A stretch of 64,000 bases of DNA from Pocillopora verrucosa (taxonomy: Eukaryota > Cnidaria > Anthozoa > Scleractinia > Pocilloporidae): NCBI RefSeq assembly GCF_036669915.1, contig NC_089313.1:16445075-16509074 (forward strand), read 5' to 3'. Of this stretch, positions 1-12,500 are shown piece by piece. The position numbers and the translations under genes were made by a program. Under the pieces are notes generated by a model. The model was given only the letters and a program-made list of their open reading frames with translations. It made no database searches and was not told the DNA's origin. Positions within the stretch are counted from its first letter, which is position 1. Every line of letters starts with the position of its first letter.

Positions 1-1370
1 CCAAGACATTGTCTGCTTTAATTTCCTTCAATAGTTTCCTACTGTACCCACGCGTACAAGTTATGTCGAAGTAAAAGACTTCCAGCAAACACATCCAGCA
101 AACACAGATGTTCTGAATGGTAGGATTGCTCCAGCGTATTCATTTTCAAAAGTGTTGGGCGTTTAAATATCAAAAGTTGTAAACTTTGGGAAATGCATGG
201 TTTATTCGTTGAAATTTCAGGGACTAATCAAGGTCTCTATCGTACCATTATGATAAAAACTAGTTGTGACATTATTTCTCGCCTTGCAACGTGAATCCAA
301 CAAGCTTTTCTATATCCTTTATTGCTAGGATTCTATACATAAAGTTCCTTCGATTGTCACTTCAAGTTAAAAAGTGGTTGGATTGAATCAATGGGCAAGC
401 GAATGGATTGAAATCGAACTGGCAGATGAACTGAAAACAAATTGGAAAATGGACATGTGACTGGAGTGGAGTTAAAGTGGATATGGACAAGTATATAGAA
501 TAAAATCAAGCGTTCATGTTTCAAAGGTAGAATCGTAAACTAGATCAGCTCAAACATAAAAAATTAAGCCGCGAGGGTGCATTTTAAACGCAATTATTCC
601 GCTCAGTTACAACCAATTTTGAAAGATTTCAGAACGATTTGGACGATTTGTTTAAAAAATTTGCAGTTGAAAATTTGCAACGATATCAATCACCGAATTT
701 TGGGAACCAATCTGACGATCAATAATATAAATTTTCTATCAAATTTTAATTTCAAGATGGTAAATGAGACTTGCCTATTATTTTTCGTAAGTATCGAGGC
801 AAAGAGATTTTGAAGAAACATTTGCAGACGAAGTTTGACCATGCAGACTCGATTTTTAGACACAAGCTCACGATTAGTTGTGTGAACTGTGCGCCTTTGG
901 CTTGATCAATGTAGGAAAGTATTCAGAGAAAATCAAGAAATTTTTTCATTGAAAATTGCTTTGATAAACGTTAAACACAAGATCAGTAAGAATGAGATGA
1001 TTTCTACGAATGTTCACATTTTTTAAGAAAAAAGTTAAGGTGAGGATTACAATTATCTGCCACAACACATCATTTCAGTGGGCCAATTGAAGGAAATTGT
1101 ACAATCAAAATTGTTTGGAATTAGCATGGAACAGCAGATTCAATAAAGTAAATCTTACCTTGTTAAAAAAACTTTTTCATTTATTTGTTCAAAAACGAGC
1201 AGTGCTAGCGTTTATTTTGCACCTTCGCTTATTTTTTTGATCATTTAATTGCGTCACTAAGTCAAATTTTCATCTACTTCAGTAGTGGACAGAATTACTT
1301 TCAGCGATTTTCGTAATAAATACTCTACTAGATAGATCGCAAACTTGTAAATTTTTCTGTCAAATTAAAA

Positions 1371-2348
1371 TTTTTCCGCCAAAAAACTTCGAAGCTCTGT
1401 AAGTAACAGCTGTTTAAAACGAGACAGTTTTCCCGCCAAAAAACTTAGAAAAATACGGGCGCCCAAAATACGCATGCGCCGTTTTTTTTTTTTTGTTCAT
1501 AATTGTTATTGATAAAAGTCAACAAACTCTTTGTATTGTTCACTGCTTTATTTACGTTGTAAAATATTTCAGTTAATAAATGTTACAAGTATTCTCTTCC
1601 AATAAATTTAATTAGTTGAGTGATTTGCCATCAAATAATCGAAAAGGTGACAAAAAAAATTCGTTCAAATATATACTAAGACTTTTGGCGGGAAAATTTG
1701 GATCAATTTGCACAGAGTTTCCCCTGACAAGATGTTCAACAAAAGATTAAAAATGGCTTCCCTTAGTTTTCCGCCAAAAAATATGTGAACATCACCTTGT
1801 GCAAAAATTTTAATAACAAAATCTATGAACAGTCCTTCGTTCAAATTTCTTTTCGAATTCTACTCTTCAAATAGACAAATTTTTCAAGCAAAGATGCTTT
1901 TGTGGTCTCTTAAGCTTTTTATGCACAAGGTGATGTAAAAATATCTTTAGCAACATGGCAAACTAAATTTAATCTGCTTGTTCCTTGCCAATTAGTTCCT
2001 ATTTCCATTTTTCTAAATTTTTTAAAGCTTGTCATGTTGCTACTAACAAGACCTCTTTCAGCCGTCTATTTTTTTTCTTGCACAGGACAATTTTGAAACA
2101 AATAAACATTTGTAAACAGTTCGACTTATAGCAGAACCAAAATAATCTTCAACTGTTATTTTTTCTCTTTTTTCAAGTTCGCCTTGATTTTATTTCAGTC
2201 ACACTGCATCAGAATGTCATAATATTTTCATGATTCCTGCTATGTTATTGCGACGAGATTTTTTTTTTTTTATTTTTGTTTTATTTTATATAGATTTCAT
2301 TTTCCAAACTATCCTTAAGTCCTGTGCAACAATCTTTGGCGGAAAAAG
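1371..2348. promoter_or_regulatory. Cluster of E2F-like TTTTCCCGCCAAAA motifs
   Basis: Five related motifs occur within 1 kb: about 1371-1386 (TTTTTCCGCCAAAAAA), 1428-1443 (TTTTCCCGCCAAAAAA), 1683-1696 (opposite orientation, TTTTGGCGGGAAAA), 1767-1781 (TTTTCCGCCAAAAAA) and 2335-2348 (TTTGGCGGAAAAAG). The 1428 and 1683 copies fit the animal E2F consensus. No gene is seen immediately beside them, so they may be a repeat rather than a promoter. Confidence 0.3.
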
Positions 2349-3229
2349 GTCTTTGTATATTAAACATAATACAACATAACCAAATGGCTGGTTCAAAGGG
2401 TACATTTAAAGTAAACTTTTTTTGGACTATAAAATGCTATCAGCTATACAGACCTATACCATGGAAAAAGGAAGTGTCCAATCCTCAAAACGACACTGTC
2501 TTGCTTAAGAGTCAATTTCAAATCTTATTTTGGAAACTTTCGTTTAATTTGTCCTCTTAGAGAGTTTTTTCCAAGCAGGAGAACAATTTATGGATACTTT
2601 GGAAACTGTGCTCTTTAAAACAAAGACAGTTAGGGTCCTCGTAACTCTCGAGTTCGCTGTAAATCACAGACCGGTCAAAGCTGAATTTGTGAATTATCTT
2701 TTATTTACCTGAAACTTGTCCAAGACAAATTAAATTGAACGCGGCTTCATTTTTTCTCTTTAACTTGAGTTTAACAGACAATTTTGTTTTCGTATAATTA
2801 CCATGATAACTGACTGCACTGTGATCTAAAAGATCGATTCAAACTGCTTTCAAATTTTCCGTCAGTTACATAAAAAAATGTGTATAGTGTGACAGTGTTT
2901 CCGAGCTATAAAAAAGTTTCTATTCGTTTTTCAATTCGTTAACTTTGTTCATGAAATTGACAATTCTTTGATGCTTAAAATATCTAAAATTGCAGGAGGT
3001 GTTATGGTCTGTATAACTGTAAATCGGAACCATTTACACAAGACTTTCTTGCAGTCATCAGAACCAGACATTAAATTTTACTTTATTAACTTTCAAACGA
3101 CAAGAGAACTTTGGCAACTGGTTTTGCAAATATTTGTTGGTGGAGGAGCGTTTGTTAGCTATGATTGGTTAGTGTAGGTTCTACAAGTTGCGTTCGTTAT
3201 CGTAAATGTCTTGTTCAACTTCATTTGTA

Positions 3230-3498
3230 GGGTGTCGGTTCAAGCTAGTCTTTGTCAACATTCGCTGGGAGTGGTCTGTTTTAAGTTAGTTAACATGTTT
3301 TGCGTCAGTCGCTGAAAAGAGTCAAAGCTCTAGGATTTACGTTTGGTAGACTCCCAGGTTCATTTGTGGTGACGGTTCAAGCAAGTCTTTGTCAACATTC
3401 GTTGGGAGTGGTCTCTTTTAAGTTAGTTAACATGTTGTTTTGCGTCAGTCGCTGAAAAGAGTCAAAGCTCTAGGATTTACGTTTGGTAGACTCCCAGC
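3230..3498. repeat. Direct tandem duplication, two ~130-140 bp units
   Basis: The segment 3230-3358 is repeated nearly intact at 3359-3498. Both units start TTCATTTGT and end in a shared stretch finishing GGTAGACTCCCAG; the second has small insertions such as an extra GTT near 3434. A third start (TTCATTTTT) follows at 3499. No coding potential was recognised. Confidence 0.85.
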
Positions 3499-5689
3499 TT
3501 CATTTTTAAGTTGTTCAGTGATGTCATTGATGACGTCATCACGTTTGTGGTCAGTCTTTTTTCAGTCTTCTGCTATAGCTTCTCCTGTTAAAGAAGCTTG
3601 GCAGGTGGAGCAATTCATCTTGAATTTTAACTTGTCTTAAATGTTGATCAGGTTATGTAGAACTTGTAGGTTTGGTGCAATGATTCTGTTCGTTAATTCT
3701 ACTCTTTGTAGTCATGGCTGTTGAGCGGGCGCGTGTTTCGTCCAATAACGTCGACGTGTTTTCCTTTTGTTAAAATCACGTCAGTTTTGAGTATTTTTTT
3801 TTCTCCTAGCGGGTTGTAAATTTGTTGTGCTCTAGTGGTCGTAAGGGGTAACTTTAGTAATCTATTGATATACGTTTGTCTTTGTCAACAGCCTAAAAAA
3901 AAAATATTTTCTTTGGTTAATTACATGTCAGCAGCGCTCTGTATGTCAATTTGCCTTAGTGTACGGTGGGTAATGTAGCGGTCTTTTCTCTTAGCGAGTA
4001 GTGAATAAATTGCCATTCTTTTACGTCGAGAAAAATAAATGGAGAAATATGTTTTGGTTGCCAGGGTTCTCTTGTCCATTACAAGAAAAATTACTGATGC
4101 AAATATGAGGATCTTTTAAAGTGGCACCGACAGTTGCATCGACAACGTTTTTAATTGATCGCCTGTTTAAAAATCTCTGCATATTTTGCCCAAAAAATAC
4201 TACGTTTCGTGGCTTAATGGTGCTTGGATAACAGACGAGATACATTTTTTTTTCGATTTAGAAAGATTTGGATTGTTTTCCTTTCTCTTTTAGTGCTGTA
4301 ACAGGACGACCTATCCTTGTTCCAGTCTTCAGATATTTTACCTCAAAACATTATCAAACAAACAGTGCCACTTAGAAAATTCCACATCTGCTAGTGGCTG
4401 CCATAGTCGCTAAATCTCCCCGCAGAATTTCTACTCACCAACTTCATCCTTTTATCCTCGACTCCAAATCGTCTTTGACAAGGGTCTCTCTTGACAATCC
4501 ATTTATCCAGTGTAAAATACATGTAGGCATAGTTACTAGCAAACTTAGAAATTTTGGCAGCCACCATCTACACTAGCATAATATAAAATTGAGATTTAGA
4601 GATCTTATCTTCGTGGAGTTTCTTTATTTATTGATTCCACTTTGTCCTTTTGTATTCTCTTCCTTCTCTTTGACTTTCTCTCTTCTCCATTTTTCTCCAT
4701 GGTCTTCCTTTAACGGAAATAAGGAAAACAATTGTCCAGTTGATTCAGCTGACTTTAAATTTTTCAAAGGATTAATATAAAAACTGACTAGGGGAGGGGA
4801 GGGCGAACTGTCGCGAGCTTGCAGTGTAATGGAGTTATACGTGCGAAAATCACGTTCTCAGTGAAACGCTAAGTTTATTTTCAACGGCATTTGCCAAATT
4901 CCTCTGCGCGTTTACAAAAGCAACGCAAGTGGCTGCGTCCTTTGCAAATTCTCCATATACCATGGCTTTATTGTTTTGTACTAAAATTTGCGGGCTAACC
5001 GCAAGTTATCTCAAAATATAATCTGCAGTATTTGATGCAACAAGACTTAACGTTAGTTTGTCTGGAATATTGGCTAACTCGGTGAGAGAAAGGATTTTTA
5101 AACTCCACGTTGTAACACGGTTTTGTGAGTCATTCGTAGCCTTGTGCTCCACGTTTTTTTAAAAAATTTGTTGAAGCCGTGAACAGGGTTTGAATGACAA
5201 CTCGGAGCCTAAAATTAAATCACACGTGCAGAGTTGCCGTACAATTTACCCGCAATACCGTATTGCTTCTTAGCTAACTTAAAGTAAACTGAAAAGTAAC
5301 TTGATACTTACCATGAACTACAAGTTCGAACGGAGCTTTTTTAAAACGAAGGCCATCTAGTATTCTCAGGAAGAAACTACTCCTCGAGAAAAAGGGAGCG
5401 GCGCAGTTCCGGAGGTAGCGACGAAGTTTAATGACTGACGTTTATTTTCTTTGATCTGTTCCTTACACTATGAATATGCAATCGAGATTTCAGCCAACCA
5501 AACCAAAATACGTCACATACTGCAATAAGAACGCTTTGTGTAGTTACTCATTAGTCTGCTGTGTACGTGATTTGTTATGGAAATTTTTCAAAGACCCGTG
5601 TGTAGCGTGTGGTATGAATATTCAATGTTAGGCTTTCTTGTCAGATCTTCTACGAGTTTCGCCGTATCTGAAGGGTAGCATATGAAAAA

Positions 5690-5835
5690 ATAAAATAAAA
5701 AAAGTAATTAAAAAGGAAATAAAAAAAAAACGACAAAACGAAATGTAAAAAACGAACAAAAACAAAAAACAAACACAAAAACAAAAAGAAATGTAAAAAA
5801 CAAACAAACAAACAAAACAACGAACAAAACAACCG
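5690..5835. repeat. A-rich low-complexity run
   Basis: Mostly A with interspersed C and G, including short AAAC/AAAACAAAC-type units. The reverse-strand open frame over it is a compositional artefact rich in F, L and C. Confidence 0.8.
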
Positions 5836-6261
5836 GGCGTCAGAACTCCTGCTTAGAAACTGTGCCTCTTTCACCTCTGAAGTATCCAGGAACAAGTACA
5901 TCATTGATGCACTTCGTAATTTGAATATAATTTTCCCATGATCTCAGACTGTTGAACAGGGATATGCGAAAGTTAAAACTATTAATAGGATGTGTAGTTG
6001 CACTTACCACAAAATGTGGTGAATAACGCAGAAGAAAAAAATAAGAAATGATTTGATGAATGTTTGGTAATTAATAAAGGAAACCTATTCAAACTTTCAA
6101 CATTCATAGCACTATTCCGAAGCTCCCTTTTCCGTAGTCCCTTCCATTCTAACACTTTATTTCCTAGTCTCCCTCAAAGCCAGGGAGTACGTTGCGTGAC
6201 GAGCGTGAAGATACCATTGGTACCCAGTACCGTACTGAAAACGTTTGTTTATAGTGGTACA

Positions 6262-7621
6262 ATGGCTTCGTCTTCGACAAGACCACAGTCTAATGATTGG
6301 GTTCATTACTGCTTCAAAGTTATTATCATCGGCGATTACAAGGTGGGAAAGACGTCCCTTCTATGCAAGTACACTGGCCATCAATATCGCTCACCAAGCT
6401 CGACCATAAGCGTAGACTTCCGAGCAAAAAATTTGGAGAGGAACGGAAAGAGGGTCAAACTCCAAATCTGGGATATAGCTGGACAGGAAAGATTCCGTAC
6501 GGCTGTGGCGAGTTATTATCGTGGAGCAGTAGGAGTAATTCTGGTTTATGATGTTACGAACAGAGAGTCTTTCCGTAATATTGGATACTGGTTAGTCCAA
6601 TTTTTGTCGGCTATAAGTTTTAGTTTCGAAGTCTAACGGCGATGTTCACATTTTTACCTATAGCGCGATGCTTTATGAATTTTTGTCCTCAACTTGATGC
6701 AAAAAGGTCAAAACTTAAACGATCGAGGTCGAATTATATGTTGACAGAGTGAAAGGTTGAATTGCATTTGTTCATAGTAAAACCATTGGATAATTTAAGA
6801 ACAAATACATTTCAGATGAAACAATTTTTTTAATAGAAAAAATCCCAGCCCCAAATACATTTCACACCATAAACTAATTGAAAAGCGGAAGTATTCTGTC
6901 TAGGCACTCGTACTTTCAGCTATTGAATCTTTCCCTCTTTCTCTTCCGATCATTTGGCGTAACAGAGACTGATACTATCATTTTCTAACTAAGATGTGAT
7001 TATAGTCACGAGACCCTGAAACTTTTACAACCATTCAAGTATCGAAACTGCTTTCAAATCGTGATCGTCATCAAATTGTCATCAGACGAATCATCCTGAG
7101 TTGCGCAACCAGAGAAATTACGGTGGATTATCTTGTCTGCAGACGAGGAGTTTTTGTCTTGTGTCGCTTTTTCGCATCGAGCATCGTGCACGAATCATTT
7201 GCGTGACTGACTCGTACTTCACGCGAAATGTGATTGAAGTAAAATTTGCATATTCGCTCCTCGATAGCACACACGATTTCACCTTAACGTTATTCCTAAT
7301 TTCTGCAGGCATGAACAAATGAGGAAATTCTGTGACCCACATGCGAAAGGAATTCTTGTGGGCAATAGATGTCACTTGTCTCACCTACGAGAAGTCCAAG
7401 CGGAGGAAGGAAAAACTTTTGCAGAACACCTTGAGCTACCTTTCTTTGAAACAAGCACAGAGAAGAATATCAATGTCATTGCATGTTTTGATGAACTGGT
7501 TGACTCTATTATTGAACAAATGGAAAGAGGAAGGCAGATACGGGAATTAACAACACTTGTGCTTCCAGCCAGTGGCGAAGAAAATAGGAATGTTGAAGCA
7601 TGTGCATGCACGATACTATGA
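6262..7621 (+). CDS. Rab-family small GTPase, divergent G4 motif
   Basis: Two exons, 6262-6590 and 7309-7621, give 213 residues, the normal Rab length. The start is the only in-frame ATG of a longer open frame and puts about 18 residues before the GTPase fold, as in Rabs. Visible motifs: G1 P-loop GDYKVGKTS, switch I ending SVDFRAK, G3 WDIAGQERFR with the catalytic Gln, YYRGA, G5-like ETSTE, and a C-terminal CACTIL that ends in a CAAX-type box (CTIL) for prenylation. Rabs cycle between GDP and GTP on membranes to steer vesicle traffic. Odd point: the usual guanine-specifying NKxD is NRCH, losing both Lys and Asp, and the usual SAK of G5 is STE. The Rab1/8/10-like core makes the family certain; the subfamily is not assigned. 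The splice GT/AG at 6591 and 7308 keeps the Trp codon in frame. Confidence 0.9.
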
Positions 7622-7841
7622 TAAAAACAGTGTTTATCAGAGGGTCATCCACGAGGCTCAAAATCAAGGGGTATGTTGGGATTGCTTTATACTCATCCAG
7701 TTTAACTGTATCATGAATCAAAAGCATTGTTGAATCAGAAATCAGCTCGCTTACTCTTGCGGTGGTATTTATTCTGAAGTAACAACAGCAAGTGAAGACA
7801 AGTGATGTTCACATCCTGTCGTGTGTGTTACTTCCAAGGCT

Positions 7842-7847
7842 AATAAA
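7842..7847 (+). terminator. Poly(A) signal AATAAA after the Rab gene
   Basis: AATAAA lies 221 bases past the Rab stop codon and is a plausible cleavage signal for it. Confidence 0.45.
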
Positions 7848-7976
7848 ATCAGTTTGCTAAATCGGTCAGTTTGCAGTTGCTCAAAAGTCCCGAGTGCCAT
7901 CTTTATGAAGCCGACTAAAGATCACAAAAACTGGCTCATCCTATGCCACACTAACCACCCCCCCCCCACTTATTTT

Positions 7977-8150
7977 GACCCTTTGACTCCCATAAGTGAC
8001 CAAGACATAATTTCCCCTTACAATATCAATACATCAGGCAGATAAGTGATAGGAACAAAGAAAAACACCAAATTGGGAATTATAAATTGATCCGAAACAA
8101 AATTCTCTAACTAAAATCTTAAGAATTGAAAGGAAGTGAAAGGTTTAACT
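7977..8150 (+). mobile_element. Family A short TIR element, decayed copy
   Basis: Begins GACCCTTTGACTCCCATAAG and follows the same order of blocks as the copy at 40083-40290: a TGACCAAGA-like block, ACAATATCA, then ATTGATCC. The far terminus is eroded. It is probably a non-autonomous DNA element (MITE-like). Confidence 0.6.
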
Positions 8151-8559
8151 CAACCACAAAAGAACATTGTTCCTCTTTGACTCATTAATGTTTTTAATGA
8201 ACCTTTAGTATTAAGAGGGAGAAGGAAAGTGTTTTGCTGTAATGCCTGTTAAAAACTAATTCTATGGTAACTTGAGTTGACCAACAGCCTAATAAACCCA
8301 ACCAGGGACTTCCAACTCCACATAAAAAAAAATAAACTGACTAAACTTCAAGAAACATGGAGAACATTTGTCTGGACTAGGGATCAAACCAAATCTGAGT
8401 CCCCTTCCTACCCCCTCACCCCCCCCCCCCCCCACCCTTAAGGATTCTACTAATCTCTGTCAGTTTAGTTATCTATTACCTAAACTTTGGAAAACTACTT
8501 GGTAAGTTTGACCATATAAGACTTCACTTGCAAGAGTAATCCTGCATATTACTGGGATT

Positions 8560-8700
8560 AGGAATGTCAAGAGAATGAATGAGAATGAATGTCAATTAGG
8601 AATGTCAAGAGAATGAATGAAAATGAATGAGAATGAATGAGAATGAATGAGAATGAATGTGAATGAATGTCAAGAGAATGTTAAGATTAGGAATGTCAAG
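8560..8700 (+). repeat. GAATGA-type tandem repeat
   Basis: Repeated GAGAATGAAT units with two interruptions by a GGAATGTCAAGAGAATG segment, so it is a compound repeat rather than a pure microsatellite. Confidence 0.85.
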
Positions 8701-9525
8701 AGCATCCTGTTTCTTTTCACATGAAACTCAAGGTAAGTTAAATCTGAATGAATCATCAGAAACCTTAACTAAACCACAAAAGAACAAAACATCTGAGTTT
8801 TTATTTTGACTATTTTAAATTTAATACCAGAAATTGATACGAACAATTTTGAAATCTATTATAAATTGTGTTAGTCTCTAATTCAGCTGAGGACTGCTGT
8901 CTCATGAACATTATCCAAAGCACAATTGATAAATAATCCTACAGTCACATAGCAGCTCACTGAATTTCATAAAATTTCTCTGATAAATCACAGTGTCAAA
9001 ACTGTCTTACAAGTTTAATTTTGATAAGTGCATTTGGCTTTGTCAACGCTATCACAGTAGGGAGATCTTTGGTACTTCAGCAAACCTAAATTGAACATCA
9101 ACACCCCAAAACGTCTTCTAAATCTTATTCATCAGTCAAGTGAATTGTATCTGTCTGCATCTTTCCTTAAACAAAAGTCTTCTACTTTTCCATGTTCAGA
9201 ATTGAGAAATAAAAACAAATGCACTTTTCAGTAATAGAGTTCATTCTTGTCTCTTTGTAGGCTTCTTTTGGCTGTTGCAATGTATTTACAGTTTTCCATT
9301 TTAAAAATCAAATCTCTGAGTTATTTCATTTATTGGAAAACAGTAGTGTCACTAAACAGCCAGACTTCAGCAAATTCACCCACAAAATGTTTGACCCACA
9401 TGTATAGTGCGCCATTTGATACTTTCCAAAAAGAAGATGGCCAGAGGTTTGAGGAATGACACAAGCAGTGACATCATATTCAGCTTACTATCAGTAAAAT
9501 CTGGGAAACTGCTGAGTGGATGTTG

Positions 9526-12500
9526 CTAATAGATCTCTGGACAAAGACTCCAATCTTGTCTTTCCTTAGCTTCCCAGTAGCCCCCTTTGTACACATGCAC
9601 AGCAGTATCTGTCACTTCATCCACAACGTTTTCAAACCAAACGGGCTTGTAACCTTCATAAACTTTTCCCTCTGCCTGTGCTTCTGAGGCCTCTGCCTCA
9701 CGCTTGCGCCTTCTTATTCGTTGCATTTCCTCCAATTTCTGCTTCTCCTGATTGGCTTCGTCCCATTTACAGTTTTCCATGAGCCTCTGGTCTGGTCTTC
9801 TCCGAGAATCGGTTGGGGCAACACTATCATCAGAGTCATTGAGGGCCAGAGCAAACTCAGTGAAATAATACATTTTCTCGCAACCAGGCCTGAGAACAAA
9901 ATGATTGAGGAAATAATTTAATGCTATGAAAATTAGCCATACCCAAAGTGCAATGTCAATATCCCAATTTATTTTCACAATAAAAAAATATCACTATTAA
10001 ATTGCATCTTTGGTTAGTTAACAGAACTAACAAGGATTCAGTCAAACTGATTTCACTGGCAGGTTTCCATGGGGTATCCTTTTAAGTTGTTGTTGGGTAA
10101 AGTTTGTCAACAATTAAACTTACAATGCTGGATTTTTCTTCCACAAAGTGACTGGTGGTAAAGTCTGTGCCTGGCTCTTGTGTGGAGTAGATGCCGGCTG
10201 CTTCACATTTGAAGGAGATCTATGGTACACAACCTTGGCTCCATCCAGCTTGTTGTCCCATGTTCCTGATATCACATATCTGACCACTTTTGATGAGTCT
10301 GTAATCACACCTGTCACCTACAAGACAATAATGTTTTTCTTTTTAACACTCAAATTGCTTGGGGTGTAAGATTCAAATCCACCAAAATGCCACCAAAGTA
10401 CTACTTAATTGTAAGTTGACCGCCCAAACTCAAAGCTGATCTCAATTCTTCAAAGCTTTGAGAATTGAGTATTAAGTGTACTGAATTAAGAATAAAATTA
10501 CAAGAAGGGAGGGTTGAGTTTTGAGGCCCTCAAGAACTTGTTTTAACTCTTTAAGTCCCAAGATCTGATCGAGACTTCTCTCCTGGAGCTGCTTTACATT
10601 TCCTTTTAAATTTAATTTTTGAGAATTTTGTGTTAGATCAAGATAACAACTTTTATCCGATAAGTATGAATGTTCTTGTTACCTGTTCACTGGAGAATGT
10701 ATGGTTATTAAAGGGAAAATTTTTTAAGTTAATCACTTCTGAGAGTTAGAGGGTTTAGGAAACAATTTAATGCATGTAATCCCTTATCATGTTTTCTCAT
10801 GGCCCCTGCAGGTGCATATGACCATCATACTGTACAACTAACACTCTTTATTCAGTGCTGCCACCTTACCTTGTTTCTGTCCCTCACTCTTTGCCCTTTG
10901 ACCAACACATGTTCTACCCAAAACTGTCAACATTAGCCTATTATAGTGAAATTCTCAGTACCACAACAATATGTTGACCGACAGACTGACAACTGTAACA
11001 TGATCACACTGATCACAAAACTACCCCCCATTTCCTCCCCCTCCCTCCACAGCAGCCAAAAAGGCCATGCAAAAAGTTGAGAAAAAAAATACTGCCAATA
11101 CCTTTCTAGGTGTGTCCCTTCCAAAATAATTGTAAGCATCATATTTAAGATGGCAAACATCTTTAGTTGTGTGATTCTCAATGTCCATCTCACCCGACTA
11201 AGAAAACAACAGGGAAACATGCAAAGATAAAGTAATTGAGACAGGAAGGAAATATCCAACACAACATAACAATTCTAGACCAAACAACAACTACCACCAA
11301 AAACTGCTGCTTGAAATTCCATTTTTTCCAAAGGGGTTTTTTCCACATTAGAATTATCAAGACCAAGAGAGCATTATATCATCTGCTCGATTTAATTTAC
11401 ATGGGCAATGATGAAGAATCCACTGTGGAACAGTAACTTAAAAATCTACAAATTCCAATTTATTCCTTTATCCTTTCTTCCATCCTATCATTTATTTAAT
11501 CTCATACATCTACAACTTGATTTGTTGTTCCTCTGTTCCATTATTTGCTAGCAGAAAAGAGATGACAATACAGAAGAAAATAAACTATGCAATATAGTTT
11601 CATTTAGCACCAAATTCTCATAGCTAAAGTTATGAGAAATTTAACACAGAGTAAGGAGAATTGATATCCAATATTAATTACCAGATCTCTCATCTAACCT
11701 GATCAATCCACAGCTTCCCAACAATGATATTATGGACAGTAGTAGTGACTTTTTTCCAGGTGTAATGATTTCCAGACTTGTTAAACTTGAGATGCGCCAC
11801 ACCATGTGGAATGACTTGTAAATATTTGCCACGGAATTTACTTGTACAAGTGAATTCCTGCCAGAAGATCCACTCTTTATGCTCAACATGAAGAGCGGAT
11901 GCTGGAGGATGGTGGCTCACCTAGAATAAACATCACAGATTTCTGTAACATTAAAGTCTTTCAGTGGCATATTGATACTCTTTGCAGAAAATGTCTTGCA
12001 AGAAACAAATAAATCAATTGGAGCTTAATTTAGAGTCTTCATTTTGCAATAAATTTTGCAAGAATGCCCTTGGTGATTTTCCTAGTGATTACACTGCATC
12101 AGAAATATTGTCAGTACCACAACAGTGCCCTCTTAACTGAATCCTTTACATCATATCATCAGTATGCACATTCTCTATACTGTCCCCTAAACATTCCTAA
12201 TGTGCTGATAAAGAGAATCTGTTTAAAAATCAAGAGCCAAAATCCATCCTTTACTTTAATGTTAGTATCCCATTGACATGATATGTTATCTGACTTGCAT
12301 GGTAAGTTATTGAAGTAGAAATATCATCTGTATCTACATGTATCAAATGTCAAATACCTGCTCAGCAAGTGATCGCCATCCTAAATCCTCTGTTCTGTCA
12401 AATTCAAATGTTTCACCAAGTAAGGGGTTAAATGGCTTTCCAGTTCTTGCGGCAGTTGTGGAGTAAGAGGATGTTGTAAATGCTGCTACATAGCACATCT

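Larger units (their letters stand above)
1..6261. other. Gene-poor 5' region
   Basis: No recognisable protein-coding exon was found on either strand. Open frames here are short, AT-rich in composition and resemble no family I know. The stretch contains a cluster of TTTTCCCGCCAAAA-like motifs (about 1371-2348), a GCATGCGC motif at 1472-1479, a roughly 130-140 bp tandem duplication (3230-3498) and an A-rich low-complexity run (about 5690-5835). A gene with only short or fast-evolving exons could be missed. Confidence 0.6.
7622..9525. other. Intergenic between Rab and OSBP (convergent)
   Basis: Contains a family A short element (7977-8150), poly-C tracts near 7960 and 8418-8433, and a GAATGA-type microsatellite (about 8560-8700). 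No gene was recognised. The two flanking genes converge here, so both 3' untranslated regions probably lie inside. Confidence 0.7.

Noticed and set aside
8560-8700. Possible CRISPR-like array
   Set aside because: The repeated units are contiguous GAATGA-type microsatellite DNA without unique spacers, in a eukaryotic genome.
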